This document shows, in pieces, positions 30,474 to 39,466 of a DNA stretch of 64,000 bases (within the stretch, counting starts at the first letter, position 1; every line of letters starts with the position of its first letter). The notes below the pieces were generated by a model. It made no database searches. It was given only the letters and a program-made list of their open reading frames with translations, and was not told the origin of the DNA. The DNA comes from Agathobaculum massiliense (lineage in GTDB: Bacteria; Bacillota; Clostridia; Oscillospirales; Butyricicoccaceae). The stretch spans positions 2,418,001-2,482,000 of the forward strand of contig NZ_OMPN01000001.1 of assembly GCF_900291975.1 (NCBI RefSeq). The letters are read 5' to 3'. The position numbers and the translations under genes were made by a program.

Positions 30474-31861
30474 ACAAGAAAAAAAACGATACGCGCGAGG
30501 CCGACCTGGGACGAGATCCGGTCGGCCCGCTGCTCGTCCGCCTGGCGCTGCCGACGATCTGCGCGCAGGTGGTCAACCTTTTGTATAATATCGTGGACCG
30601 CATCTACATCGGCCGCATACCGGACGAGGGGGCGCTCGCGCTGACCGGCATGGGCGTGACCTTTCCGGTTATCACACTGATTGCGGCGTTTGCGGCGCTG
30701 ATCGGCATGGGCGGCGCGCCGCGCGCCTCCATTGCCATGGGTGCGGGCGAGCACGAAAAAGCCGAGCGCACGCTCGGCACCTGTACGGCCGCGCTGTGGG
30801 CGCTCGCGGTCGTGCTGACGGCGGTGTTCCTGCTGTTCCAGGAGCCGCTCCTTGTATTGTTCGGCGCGTCCGCAGACACGCTGCCCTATGCGATGCAGTA
30901 TCTCAACATTTACGTTCTGGGTACCATCTTCGTCATGACCGCGCTGGGGCTGAACGGCTTTATCACCGCGCAGGGCAAATCCGGCGTGGCGATGAAGACG
31001 GTGCTGATCGGTGCGGTGCTCAACGTTGTGCTCGATCCGGTGTTCATTTTCCTGTTCGGCATGGGGGTGCGCGGCGCGGCGGTCGCGACCGTGATTTCGC
31101 AGGCGGTGTCCGCGCTGTGGGTAGTCCGGTTTTTGGTCGGCTCTTCCAGCGAGCTGCGGCTGAAAAAGGCCTTTTTCCGGCTGGACAGGCGCCTGCTCTG
31201 GCCCGCGGTCGCACTGGGCGCGTCGCCCTTTGTCATGCAGTCGACAGAAAGCCTGCTGACGGTGACGTTCAACGTCTCCCTGCAAAAGTACGGCGGCGAC
31301 CTCGCGGTCGGCGCCATGACCATCCTCACCTCGGTCATGCAGATGATGCAGATGCCGCTGCTGGGGCTGATGCAGGGCGCGCAGCCCATACTGAGCTTCA
31401 ATTACGGCGCGGGGAACAGTAAGCGGATGAAGGAGGTTATCCGGTACAGCGTGCTGATCGGCGCGGTGTTTGTGTGCTGCGTCTGGGTGGTGGTACAGCT
31501 TTCCCCGCGGACGGTGGTATACCTGTTCAACCACAAGCCGGAACTGGTCGAGATGACCGCGTGGGCGCTGCGGATTTATATGGCGGTGGGCTTTACTGCG
31601 GCGTTCCAGTGGGGGTTCCAGCAGTCGTTCGTCGCTCTGGGGGAGGCGAAAATATCCTTGTTCCTCGCGCTGGAGCGCAAGATCATCCTTCTGATCCCAC
31701 TGATCCTGATTCTGCCGCGCTTCTTTGAGGATAAGCTGTTCGCGGTGTTCCTTGCGGAGCCGGTGGCGGATTTCCTTGCCGCGGCGACGACCACGGTCCT
31801 GTTTTTCTTCCGTTTCCGTCGGATTACGCGCAATATGCAGCAAAAAAGCGTGGAGCCATAG
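30470..31861 (+). CDS. MATE-family efflux transporter
   Basis: A 463-residue inner-membrane antiporter with about twelve hydrophobic segments in two similar halves. It starts with a charged tail (MNKKKNDTREADLGRDPVG), then PLLVRLALPTICAQVVNLLYNIVDRIYIGRIPDEGALALTGMGVTFPV. The second half carries LGASPFVMQSTESLLTVTFN and GLMQGAQPILSFNYGAGNSKRMKEV. MATE proteins exchange Na+ or H+ for cationic drugs or metabolites. Substrate not readable. The start overlaps the phosphorylase stop by four bases (ATGA). Confidence 0.93.
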   Translation: MNKKKNDTREADLGRDPVGPLLVRLALPTICAQVVNLLYNIVDRIYIGRIPDEGALALTGMGVTFPVITLIAAFAALIGMGGAPRASIAMGAGEHEKAERTLGTCTAALWALAVVLTAVFLLFQEPLLVLFGASADTLPYAMQYLNIYVLGTIFVMTALGLNGFITAQGKSGVAMKTVLIGAVLNVVLDPVFIFLFGMGVRGAAVATVISQAVSALWVVRFLVGSSSELRLKKAFFRLDRRLLWPAVALGASPFVMQSTESLLTVTFNVSLQKYGGDLAVGAMTILTSVMQMMQMPLLGLMQGAQPILSFNYGAGNSKRMKEVIRYSVLIGAVFVCCVWVVVQLSPRTVVYLFNHKPELVEMTAWALRIYMAVGFTAAFQWGFQQSFVALGEAKISLFLALERKIILLIPLILILPRFFEDKLFAVFLAEPVADFLAAATTTVLFFFRFRRITRNMQQKSVEP

Positions 31862-31875
31862 GCTCCACGCTTTTT
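31843..31875. terminator. bidirectional terminator overlapping the MATE and ispF stop codons
   Basis: AAAAAGCGTGGAGCC and GGCTCCACGCTTTTT form a 15-bp stem with a 3-base loop. The MATE stop codon is inside the hairpin and the ispF stop (31874) touches its end, a compact convergent arrangement. Confidence 0.9.
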
Positions 31876-32347
31876 ATTCCGGTTCCAGCAGGCATACACA
31901 GTGCGCGGCGATGCCCTGCTCCGTTCCGGTAAAGCCAAGCCCTTCCTCGGTTGTGGCCTTGACCGAGATCCGGTCCGTTTCGCAGCCAATGGCCGCGGCT
32001 AGGTTTTCACGCATCTGTGGGATGTGCGGCGCGAGCCGCGGGGCCTGGGCGAGTACAGTCGCGTCCAGGTTGCCCAGCTGCCAGCCGCGCTCCCGCAGCA
32101 ACGCGGCTACCTGACGCAGCAGCGCGAGGCTGTCCGCGCCCGCGTAACGCGGGTCGGTATCCGGAAAATGCCTGCCGATATCGCCGAGCGCGAGCGCGCC
32201 GAGCAGCGCGTCCATCACCGCGTGGGTGAGGACATCCGCATCCGAATGCCCCGCGAGTCCCGTCCTGTGCGGGATATCCACGCCGCCGATGATGCACCTG
32301 CGCCCCTGTTCCAGCCGGTGTACGTCGTAACCGTGCCCGATCCGCAT
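31874..32347 (-). CDS. ispF: 2-C-methyl-D-erythritol 2,4-cyclodiphosphate synthase
   Basis: A 157-residue enzyme of the MEP isoprenoid route. It closes the cyclodiphosphate ring with release of CMP. Zinc ligands are in the start GHGYDVHRL (Asp8, His10) and the next motif [22 protein letters not shown]. Others: [11 protein letters not shown] and the C-terminal [11 protein letters not shown]. Length typical. It lies two bases after ispD, the enzyme two steps earlier, an arrangement common in Firmicutes. Confidence 0.96.
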   Translation of the reverse strand: MRIGHGYDVHRLEQGRRCIIGGVDIPHRTGLAGHSDADVLTHAVMDALLGALALGDIGRHFPDTDPRYAGADSLALLRQVAALLRERGWQLGNLDATVLAQAPRLAPHIPQMRENLAAAIGCETDRISVKATTEEGLGFTGTEQGIAAHCVCLLEPE

Positions 32348-32349
32348 GT

Positions 32350-33066
32350 TCAGATTTCCTCCTTTTGCAGCAACGCCTCGGCGACCGCGATATCCTCGGG
32401 CGTCGTGATCTTGATGTTTTCATAGCTTCCGTGGGTGGCGTATACGGGCTGGCCGAGCGCTTCGACTGCGGCGCAGTCGTCGGTATAGGCCTGTCCCTGA
32501 CGCGCAGCCTCGTTCAGCGCGCGCAGAAGCAGCGGGCGCGCGAATACCTGCGGTGTCTGCACGGCCGCAAGGGTGTCGCGCGGCACGTCGGCCGCGATGA
32601 CGCCGTTCTCGATGCGCTTGATGCTGTCCTTGACCGGAACGACCGGCGCGGCCGCGCCGTGCGCAGCGGCCGCATAGACCGCCTCGGAGATGACCGCCTC
32701 GGAGACGAGCGGCCGCGCGCCGTCATGCACGGCCACAAGCGCCGTATCCTCCGGCGCGGCGTTGACGCCGGCCAAGACGGAGGCGGTCCTGCTACCCCCG
32801 CCGCGCGTGACCGTGCGCAGCTTGGAGATGCCGAACGTCCGCGCAAGCTCGGTATAGGGGACGATATCCTGCTCGCGGCACACCAGCACGATATCGCGCA
32901 CATCGGCGCATTTTTCAAACGCGGCCAGCGTATGCGCCAGCACGGGGACGTCCCCGAGCGGCAGCAGCAACTTGTTTTCCCCGCCCATACGGCGGGACGA
33001 GCCGGCGGCGACAATCACCGCGCAGACCGCGGCGGGTACGGCTTTTTTCTTCCGTTTTCCAAACAT
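32350..33066 (-). CDS. ispD: 2-C-methyl-D-erythritol 4-phosphate cytidylyltransferase
   Basis: A 238-residue enzyme that joins CTP and methylerythritol phosphate. The nucleotide loop [18 protein letters not shown] is near the N-terminus. Other blocks are [44 protein letters not shown], and AVQTPQVF, with [14 protein letters not shown] at the end. A basic leader (MFGKRKKK) precedes the fold. It is the first gene of ispDF; carD lies upstream on the same strand but is separated by a terminator at 33080-33110. Confidence 0.96.
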   Translation of the reverse strand: MFGKRKKKAVPAAVCAVIVAAGSSRRMGGENKLLLPLGDVPVLAHTLAAFEKCADVRDIVLVCREQDIVPYTELARTFGISKLRTVTRGGGSRTASVLAGVNAAPEDTALVAVHDGARPLVSEAVISEAVYAAAAHGAAAPVVPVKDSIKRIENGVIAADVPRDTLAAVQTPQVFARPLLLRALNEAARQGQAYTDDCAAVEALGQPVYATHGSYENIKITTPEDIAVAEALLQKEEI

Positions 33067-33079
33067 GGCATACGCTCCT

Positions 33080-33110
33080 TAAAAAAGGCTTTGCAGCAAT
33101 GCAAAGCCTT
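33080..33110 (-). terminator. terminator between carD and ispD
   Basis: AAAGGCTTTGC and GCAAAGCCTTT form an 11-bp stem with a 6-base loop; on the minus strand a TTTT run follows. It starts three bases beyond the carD stop, so ispD may depend on read-through or an unseen promoter. Confidence 0.8.
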
Positions 33111-33113
33111 TGC

Positions 33114-33593
33114 TCAGATACATAATCTTTGACGGATGAGGTTCCCAGCCTCCTCGGGGGAAATGCCGAGCGAAAAAGCCAGCTCGGAGGCCAGGATCTG
33201 CTTGGCGGAAGCGAGCATCTTCTTTTCCCCAGTGGACAGGCCGCGTTCGCGGTCCCGCTCCGCAAGGTTTTTGACAACCTGCGCGACCTCGAGCAGGTCG
33301 CCCGAACGGATATGCAGCATATTTTCCCGATAGCGCTGGTTCCAACCCTTATCCTCGCTGCGCGCAACGTCGTCCAGCTTGTGCAGGAAAGCCTCGGCCT
33401 GCGCTCTGGAGCATACCGGACGTATCCCGAGCTTTTCGCAGGAATCGACCGGAATAAAGAGCTGCGTGTCGCCGAACGCGGGGCGGAGCGCATAATACTG
33501 CGCGGGCGTACCGTCAATGGTGCGCTCGACAATATCTTCGATTACGCCTGCGCCGTGCAGAGGGTGTACGATCTGATCGCCGATGTGAAACAT
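33114..33593 (-). CDS. CarD/CdnL-type transcription regulator
   Basis: A 159-residue RNA-polymerase-binding protein. The N-terminal RID domain is FHIGDQIVHPLHGAGVIEDIVERTIDGTPAQYYALRP, which binds the polymerase beta subunit. The C-terminal helical part (KNLAERDRERGLSTGEKKMLASAKQILASELAFSLG) binds DNA near the -10 region and steadies open complexes. Length and layout match the CarD/CdnL family. The start at 33593 follows GGAGGCTAC. Upstream are the M23 and M50 protease genes, at 46 bases distance. Confidence 0.93.
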   Translation of the reverse strand: MFHIGDQIVHPLHGAGVIEDIVERTIDGTPAQYYALRPAFGDTQLFIPVDSCEKLGIRPVCSRAQAEAFLHKLDDVARSEDKGWNQRYRENMLHIRSGDLLEVAQVVKNLAERDRERGLSTGEKKMLASAKQILASELAFSLGISPEEAGNLIRQRLCI

Positions 33594-33639
33594 GTAGCCT
33601 CCGTTCCAGCAAACCTCTGATGGTATTTTTATCTTACAC

Positions 33640-34191
33640 CTATTCGGTGGTTTTGGCAAGGTTTTTCATTGTTTGGGCGCTGATCAGTGCGCCGATGAGC
33701 AGCAGCCAGGCACCGCCGCCCTGCCGCCACAGCCAGCAGCCTGTGGTGAGAAGTCCGGCCATGACAGCCAGCGAAAGCGCGCCGCGCGCGAATGGGAACC
33801 GGCCGCCGGCGAGGTGGCAAAGCGCCATGCCGCCGTCGAGCGGCGGCATGGGGAGCAGGTTAAACGCGCCGAGCAACATGCTTGCGCCCGCAAGGCGGTA
33901 AAGCCCAAGCTCTCCGGCGAAGGCGGTAAGCGCAAAGCTGGCCGCCGGACCGGCAAGACAGACTGCGGCGCGAGCGCAGCGGCCCTCTGGCAGGGTGCAG
34001 CGAAGCACGGCGCCGCAGGCGGTAAGCGTCAGCCGAAGCACCCGACCGCCCGCAAGGGACAGCACCAGCACATGCCCCAGCTCGTGTATGGCCGCGGCAA
34101 GCAGGAACAGCGGCAGGGTATTGGTTTCGTCCACACACCAGAGCGCGGCCAGCAGCACGAGGAACCCGTCGCGGACCTCAAGCCTTTTCAC
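33640..34191 (-). CDS. site-2 protease-like M50 metalloprotease (SpoIVFB-like)
   Basis: A 183-residue, highly hydrophobic membrane protein. The zinc site HELGH is in AAAIHELGHVLVLSLAGG (about residues 35-52), and the third ligand Asp is in GAFNLLPMPPLDGGMAL. This is the minimal intramembrane protease set, as in SpoIVFB, which cleaves pro-sigma-K in sporulating Bacillus. The gene follows the M23 gene at one-base spacing, the same order as spoIVFA-spoIVFB, so I infer the same pair. The SpoIVFB assignment itself is not proven by the motif alone. Confidence 0.85.
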   Translation of the reverse strand: MKRLEVRDGFLVLLAALWCVDETNTLPLFLLAAAIHELGHVLVLSLAGGRVLRLTLTACGAVLRCTLPEGRCARAAVCLAGPAASFALTAFAGELGLYRLAGASMLLGAFNLLPMPPLDGGMALCHLAGGRFPFARGALSLAVMAGLLTTGCWLWRQGGGAWLLLIGALISAQTMKNLAKTTE

Positions 34192-34932
34192 TTAAAACTC
34201 GGTCAGGTAATCGGATGGGTCAAGGGCGGCGCCATCCTTCCACAGCTCAAGGTGCAGGTGCGGGCCGGTCGCGTTGCCGGTCTGGCCGACGCGTGCGATT
34301 TCCTCCCCGCAGCTTACCGAATCGCCCACCTTGGCCGAGATGCTGCTGCAGTGCGCGTAAAGCGTGGAAAAGCCGTCGTCGTGGTCTACAATTAGATAAT
34401 TGCCGTAGCTCGACTCCCCGATCTCGCGCACCGTCCCATCCGCAAAGGCGCCGATCCGGACGCCTTCATCCGCTGCGATGTCCAAGCCGTAATGAAAGCC
34501 CGGCTGTCCTGTGGTCGGGCTGAGACGGCTGCCGAAGTCCGAAGTCAATGTGCCTTCGGCGGGCAGGATGTGTTCGAATTCCATCGGATAGACGGTCTGG
34601 TCGACCGTATCGGGGAACAACGTTTTTTCCCGCCCCAGGATGTCGTCCGCGCCGCCGGAGGATACGGCATAGTCTGGCTCCTTCTCCTGGCTGTCCGGCT
34701 GTGCGCCGAATACCTCGCTGACATCCTGCACCGTATCATCCCCGCCGAACACGGCAAGGATACGGTCCGCGCCCGGCAGTCCGGCCAGCGCCGTCGCCGC
34801 TTTTTCGCGCGCGGAAACGGCGAGGGGCGCGTCCGCATATTTGATGATTCCCGCGGCGAGAACGAGTACCACCACGAGCAGCAGCCCTTTTCCGCTGCCG
34901 GCGCGTTTGCGCGCCGGACGTCTTCCTGTCAT
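34192..34932 (-). CDS. membrane-anchored M23 (LytM) peptidase, SpoIVFA-like
   Basis: A 246-residue protein with a basic start (MTGRRPARKRAGSG) and one membrane segment (GLLLVVVLVLAAGIIKYA). A spacer follows, then a C-terminal M23 domain with SDFGSRLSPTTGQPGFHYGLDIAADEG and ATGPHLHLELW. The H...D and HXH zinc ligands are present, so the domain may be active. SpoIVFA, which gates SpoIVFB in the outer forespore membrane, has this layout; the M50 gene directly downstream supports the match. An alternative is a peptidoglycan hydrolase. The start at 34932 is behind AAAGGAGGCGGCGAAC. Confidence 0.85.
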   Translation of the reverse strand: MTGRRPARKRAGSGKGLLLVVVLVLAAGIIKYADAPLAVSAREKAATALAGLPGADRILAVFGGDDTVQDVSEVFGAQPDSQEKEPDYAVSSGGADDILGREKTLFPDTVDQTVYPMEFEHILPAEGTLTSDFGSRLSPTTGQPGFHYGLDIAADEGVRIGAFADGTVREIGESSYGNYLIVDHDDGFSTLYAHCSSISAKVGDSVSCGEEIARVGQTGNATGPHLHLELWKDGAALDPSDYLTEF

Positions 34933-35017
34933 GTTCGCCGCCTCCTTTCCTCTGATGAAAGGGTATGAGAAAGGGGACAGGAATATGACTGCGCGGCCAT
35001 ATGCTATACAAAGAAAG

Positions 35018-35062
35018 TCCGGCAGCGGAGGCGCGTACGCTGGACGCACCTCCGCTGCCGGA
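35018..35062 (-). terminator. terminator after the first alcohol dehydrogenase gene
   Basis: TCCGGCAGCGGAGGCG and CGCACCTCCGCTGCCGGA form a long GC-rich stem, 32 bases after the dehydrogenase stop on the minus strand, followed by CTTTCTTTG. Confidence 0.7.
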
Positions 35063-35093
35063 AGCTTGTAGATTGTGAAAGAAAGAGGATGGC

Positions 35094-36113
35094 TTACGGT
35101 TTGCTGCAGTCGAGCAGGATTTTCGGGTATTTGGATGTTTTGAATACCTCGAAGCTCTCCACCGCCTCGCTCAGCGGCATAATCTTGCCGATGATCTTGT
35201 CGGTCTGCATGCGCTCGATCATGTTGATGGAGCGGTTCATGATCGTGGTCGTGGTGAATACGGTCTGGATGCGGCCCTCCTTCATGTACAGGTCATGCAG
35301 GTTAAGCGGCATCTCGAATTTGGGCGGGAATACCGCGAAGTAAACCGCGGTCCCGCAGCGGGCCAGGATCTTGAGCGGCGTTTCGGAAGCCTTGGGGGAG
35401 CCCGACATCTCGAACACATAGTCGAAGCCCAGTCCGTCGGTGATTTCCATGGCGCGGGCGACCGCGTCCTCGTTAAAGGGATCGATCGCGTACTGCGCGC
35501 CCATGGAGAGCGCCAGCTCGCGTTTTTCGGGTACCGGATCGATGACTGTGATGCGAGCCGCACCCGAGAGCAGGATCTGGTTGAGCATGATTGAGCCGAT
35601 GCCGCCGACGCCGGCGACGCATACGGTCGCGCCGTGGCGGATGGGGGCAAGGTCCATGGCGCGCAGACAGCAGTTGGTCGGCTCCACGATCGCGTAATCA
35701 CGCAGCTCAACGTTGTCCGGCAGCTTGTAGATCGTTTTGACATCCGTGACGACATATTCCGCGAAAGCGCCGGTGGGTTTGGAATTGATGCAGTACTGCG
35801 TCATGCCCTTTTTGCACCATTCGCATTCGCCGCAGTGGGAAACGGGGAACATCGTAACCTTGTCGCCCACCTTATAGCCGGCGGCGGCAGCTTGCTCGCC
35901 CAGTTCGACGATCGTGCCGGAGGCCTCGTGTCCGAGCGGGGCGGGGGGCTTGCTGTTCATGACGCCCATCGTCACCTGATGCACGTCGGTCGCGCAAAGC
36001 GCGGCGTATGCGACCTTGACCTTGACCTCGTTGGGCTTGACCTGCGGGATTTCGACCTCGCGCAGTTCGATCTGGTCCCAATCCACCCACCAGAGCTGCT
36101 TCATTGTTGCCAT
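35094..36113 (-). CDS. zinc-dependent medium-chain alcohol/polyol dehydrogenase
   Basis: A 339-residue NAD(P)-dependent oxidoreductase. Catalytic zinc ligands: Cys in AALCATDVHQV and His-Glu in LGHEASGTIVE. Structural zinc: four cysteines in CGECEWCKKGMTQYC. The Rossmann motif is VAGVGGIGSIMLNQILL. It resembles threonine/sorbitol-type dehydrogenases that oxidise a sugar alcohol. The start at 36113 follows AAAGGAGTGTCTATATC. It lies 40 bases after the symporter gene at 36154 on the same strand. The likely job is oxidation or reduction of an imported polyol or sugar; substrate unknown. Confidence 0.88.
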   Translation of the reverse strand: MATMKQLWWVDWDQIELREVEIPQVKPNEVKVKVAYAALCATDVHQVTMGVMNSKPPAPLGHEASGTIVELGEQAAAAGYKVGDKVTMFPVSHCGECEWCKKGMTQYCINSKPTGAFAEYVVTDVKTIYKLPDNVELRDYAIVEPTNCCLRAMDLAPIRHGATVCVAGVGGIGSIMLNQILLSGAARITVIDPVPEKRELALSMGAQYAIDPFNEDAVARAMEITDGLGFDYVFEMSGSPKASETPLKILARCGTAVYFAVFPPKFEMPLNLHDLYMKEGRIQTVFTTTTIMNRSINMIERMQTDKIIGKIMPLSEAVESFEVFKTSKYPKILLDCSKP

Positions 36114-36153
36114 GATATAGACACTCCTTTCAGAAAATCCGTGTGACAGGTAC

Positions 36154-37554
36154 TCAGTTCGCCATACCGCGCTCACGCAGGTCGGCGACAATTTTATCAT
36201 AAGTGGCCTTATCCAGCTTGTATGCGAACAGTGCAATCGCACATACGATCGAGCAGAGGCCGATGAACATATGCGAGCCGAAGTTCATGGCGAACAGCAC
36301 GGTTGCATTCTGCTGCGCGCCCGCCACATAGCCCAGTGCGTCGAGTAGGGCCGCAGCGCCCGCGATCGAAACCGCCTGGCCGACCTTGAGCATGAAGTTA
36401 ATGAATGTGGACAGGAAGCCGGCGCAGTAAACGCCGCACTTGTGGTAGGTATACTCGGCGGTGTCGGGCATCATGCCGAACACATTGCCCAGCATCATGC
36501 CGGAGCCGAGACCCACGCCGCCCATCATCACATAATAGATGATCTGGCCGCCCGAGGTGGTGATCGGCAGGAACTGCGAGATGATCGAGCAGATGGCGAT
36601 CAGCGTAAAGGAAACGCCGCCCAGTGTCCCCTTGTTCTTGACGCGGGTGACAAGATAGCTGACTGAGAACGCGCCCACCATGCCCATGACCGACCATAGG
36701 GTCTGTGTGTTCGCATAGAGCAGCTCGTCGCCGGCGTTATAGGTGCAGAAGTACAGGCGGAACGTCATGCCGCCCTGGATGATGCCCCAGCCGAGGTAGG
36801 CGATGGCAAGCTGGATAACCGGCCAGTTGCCTTTGAGCACCTTGAACTGCTTGATAAAGGAAACCTTTTCGGTCTTGGTGTCGTCGATTGTGACGACCTC
36901 CTTGGAGGAAGCGACCGTGATAATAAAGAATGGTACTGCGAGCAGGGAGAACACAATCGCCGCGTTGCGGTAACCGGTCGCGCCGCCGCCCATCGCGTTG
37001 ACGACGCGGAGCGTCGCATAGGACAGTACGGTCATGGCGAGGAACGCGCCGGTCATGCGGTAGCTGGAAAGCGCGCTGCGCGTTTCGGTATCGCGGGTCA
37101 TCATGGCGGGCATCGCGGAGTAAGTAACATTCACCATCGTATAGACCAGTACGAGGATGAAGTACATGCCGAGACCCCACCAAGTACGGGCGGTTTCCGA
37201 CCATTCCAGATTGGTGGTGAACGTCAGCACGTTGAAAATCAGCATTGGGATAAAGGAGAACATGACCCAGGGACGGTACCGCCCCCAGCGGGTGCGCGTG
37301 TGGTCAGCCAGCGAGCCGACGATGGGGTCGTTGACCGCGTCCCAGAACTTCGAAATGAAAATCAGCAAACCGACCGTCGTTGCGTTAATCAGCGCAATAT
37401 CGGTCAGGAAGAACACCAGGTAGGAGCCGACCAACGTCCAGCTCATATTGCAGGCAAAGTCGCCGCAGGCGTAGCCTATTTTGCGAGGGATATTCAGCTT
37501 GGTATACTCATTCACTGCGGCAGCGGATGAGGTTGCGGTCGTTTGTGTGCTCAT
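36154..37554 (-). CDS. glycoside-pentoside-hexuronide (GPH) family cation symporter
   Basis: A 466-residue MFS transporter with twelve hydrophobic segments. The start PRKIGYACGDFACNMSWTLVGSYLVFFLTDIALINATTVG is the MelB/XynP type. The loop DAVNDPIVGSLADHTRTRWGRYRPWV is a firm GPH signature, with the cation-site aspartate in DPIVG. It imports a sugar, glycoside or uronide with Na+ or H+. Neighbours are two zinc dehydrogenases and a split transketolase, so the substrate may be a pentitol or a related sugar. The start at 37554 follows AAAGGGG. Confidence 0.9.
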   Translation of the reverse strand: MSTQTTATSSAAAVNEYTKLNIPRKIGYACGDFACNMSWTLVGSYLVFFLTDIALINATTVGLLIFISKFWDAVNDPIVGSLADHTRTRWGRYRPWVMFSFIPMLIFNVLTFTTNLEWSETARTWWGLGMYFILVLVYTMVNVTYSAMPAMMTRDTETRSALSSYRMTGAFLAMTVLSYATLRVVNAMGGGATGYRNAAIVFSLLAVPFFIITVASSKEVVTIDDTKTEKVSFIKQFKVLKGNWPVIQLAIAYLGWGIIQGGMTFRLYFCTYNAGDELLYANTQTLWSVMGMVGAFSVSYLVTRVKNKGTLGGVSFTLIAICSIISQFLPITTSGGQIIYYVMMGGVGLGSGMMLGNVFGMMPDTAEYTYHKCGVYCAGFLSTFINFMLKVGQAVSIAGAAALLDALGYVAGAQQNATVLFAMNFGSHMFIGLCSIVCAIALFAYKLDKATYDKIVADLRERGMAN

Positions 37555-37658
37555 GAAAAATCCCCTTTCTTATCTCCGTGTTGTTGGATAAACAGCCTGC
37601 CCCTGCGGAAACGGATTCCGGCCGGCTCCGCAGGAACAGGATGCGCCGAGGGACAGGG

Positions 37659-38612
37659 TTACTTCGCGGCCGAGCGGATATAGGCGGCGATGTCTTCCGC
37701 GGCGTAGCCGTATTTGCGGCGCAGCTCCTCCCCGCTGCCGAAGCCCGCGTAGACCTGCGGGATGCCGAACCGGCGGAACGACTTGGGCTGGATGTGGTTG
37801 TCCGTGAAGAAGTCGGACAGCGTGCTGGCCAGGCCGCCGCTCATCAGATGGTCCTCCCAGACGACTAGGTTGCCCGTCTCCTCAACCGCCTTGCGGACGG
37901 CCGCCTCGTCGAAGGGCTTGATGGAATACATGTCGATCACGCGGACGTCGATCCCCTCTTTCGCAAGCTCCTCCGCCACATCAAGCGCTTCGCCTACCAT
38001 TTCGCCATGCGCAAGGATGGTGAAATCCTTGCCGTCGCGCGCGGTCACGCTGCCGCCGATCTTGTATTCAATCGTACCCGGCTCATAAAGCTGACGGTCC
38101 TTCTTGCCCTGCGCCAGACGGATGTACATTGGGCCGGCATAGTCCATGGACAGGTGCAGGATGTCGCGGATCATGTTCGGGTCGCCGATGGACAGCACAG
38201 TCATGTTGACCATGCTCTTGAGGATCGCGATATCCTCCATCGCGTTGTGGGTCGAGCCGCCACCCGAGGTCAGGCCGCCGCCCGTACCGATGATGCGGAC
38301 CGGCAGGTTCTGATAGCAGACCGCGGTGCGGACCTGCTCGCATGAGCGCATGGACAGGAACGGGAGCATGCCCATGATGACCGGAATGTTGCCCTCGAGC
38401 GCAAGGCCGGCCGCAACGCCCACGCAGTTCTGCTCCGCGATGCCGACGTCGATATACCGGTCTGGATAATGCTCGCGGAAACGCTTGAGGTTCATGCCGA
38501 CATCGGGCGTGCAGACGAACAGCTTTTCATTGGTTTTGCCGATCTCATCCAGGGTGTCCCCGATCACGCTGCGCGCGGAAATCCATTCTCCAAAGTTAAA
38601 TGAGCCAGCCAT
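37659..38612 (-). CDS. transketolase C-terminal subunit
   Basis: A 317-residue half-enzyme with the pyrimidine-binding domain (SARSVIGDTLDEIGKTNEKLFVCTPDVG) and the motif YIDVGIAEQNCVGVAAGLALEG, whose glutamate activates thiamine diphosphate. The C-terminal domain includes LSIGDPNMIRDIL, IDMYSIKPFDEAAVRKAVEETGNLVVWEDH. With the N-terminal partner directly upstream (two bases apart) it makes one functional transketolase. Split transketolases are common in Clostridia and archaea. The locus suggests use in breakdown of an imported sugar rather than the household pentose pathway. Confidence 0.95.
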   Translation of the reverse strand: MAGSFNFGEWISARSVIGDTLDEIGKTNEKLFVCTPDVGMNLKRFREHYPDRYIDVGIAEQNCVGVAAGLALEGNIPVIMGMLPFLSMRSCEQVRTAVCYQNLPVRIIGTGGGLTSGGGSTHNAMEDIAILKSMVNMTVLSIGDPNMIRDILHLSMDYAGPMYIRLAQGKKDRQLYEPGTIEYKIGGSVTARDGKDFTILAHGEMVGEALDVAEELAKEGIDVRVIDMYSIKPFDEAAVRKAVEETGNLVVWEDHLMSGGLASTLSDFFTDNHIQPKSFRRFGIPQVYAGFGSGEELRRKYGYAAEDIAAYIRSAAK

Positions 38613-38614
38613 CT

Positions 38615-39466
38615 TTATGCCTCCTTACCGTAGTTCTTTGCCAGATCCTTGAGCGCCTGGTCCCAGTCTTCCTTGTTCAGGCTGCCGGCATGCCAGCCGA
38701 TCACCTTTTCCATGAAGTCCACGCCCTTGCCCTTGGTGGTGTGCGCCACAATCGCCGTCGGACGCAGGGAGGTCACGGGCGGAAGGCTGTCCAGCGCGTC
38801 GACGATGGCGTTCATGTCGTGTCCATCAATCTCGATCACGTTCCAGCCGAACGCTTTCCATTTGTCGGCATACGGCTCCATGCAGGTGATTTCCTCGGTA
38901 TAGCTGCACATCATCTGCTTGTTGCGGTCAATGACCGCGACAAGGTTGCCCAGCTCGTAGGAGCGCGCCGACATCGCGGCCTCCCAGACCGAGCCCTCGC
39001 AACTCTCGCCATCCCCCAGCATGCAGACGACGCGGTGGCTTTCCTTTTTGACCTTGGCGGAGATGGCCATGCCGACCGCCATGGATAGGCCCTGTCCCAG
39101 CGAGCCGGAGGAGCATTCCACGCCCGGCAGATGTACCTTGCAGGGGTGCATGCCGTAGGCGCTGTCCATCTGGCCATAGGTGCGCACGATCTCGTCATAA
39201 TCGAAAAAGCCGCGCAGCGCCATCGCGATATACATGCACACCGCGCCATGCCCCTTGGAAAGGACGAAGCGGTCGCGCCTCGGATTTTTGATGTCGGTCG
39301 GGTCAACGTTCAGCCCGTGGTGGAACAGACCGATCAGCAGGTCGGTCATCGACAGGTCGCCGCCAATATGTACGGCACCCTCGTATACGCCGCATAGATT
39401 GATCAGCTTTGTGCGCATTTCATACGCCAAGTCGTTTAAGCGCTTTACTTCCTGTTTGTCTGCCAT
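38615..39466 (-). CDS. transketolase N-terminal subunit
   Basis: A 283-residue half with the diphosphate-binding domain of transketolase. Motifs: VHIGGDLSMTDLLIGLFHHGLN, FVLSKGHGAVCMYIAMAL, ECSSGSLGQGLSMAVGMA and the thiamine signature GDGESCEGSVWEAAMSA. The catalytic-type histidines in SKGHGA and the C-terminal HTTKGKGVDFME are present. The start at 39466 is behind AAGGAGGTATTGTG. It is the first gene of the minus-strand unit tktN-tktC-(symporter-dehydrogenase). The upstream region 39467-39793 holds two imperfect operator-like repeats. Confidence 0.95.
   Translation of the reverse strand: MADKQEVKRLNDLAYEMRTKLINLCGVYEGAVHIGGDLSMTDLLIGLFHHGLNVDPTDIKNPRRDRFVLSKGHGAVCMYIAMALRGFFDYDEIVRTYGQMDSAYGMHPCKVHLPGVECSSGSLGQGLSMAVGMAISAKVKKESHRVVCMLGDGESCEGSVWEAAMSARSYELGNLVAVIDRNKQMMCSYTEEITCMEPYADKWKAFGWNVIEIDGHDMNAIVDALDSLPPVTSLRPTAIVAHTTKGKGVDFMEKVIGWHAGSLNKEDWDQALKDLAKNYGKEA

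Noticed and set aside
30191-31843. 550-residue minus-strand open frame
   Set aside because: Opposite the MATE gene, low-complexity charged sequence, no start signal.
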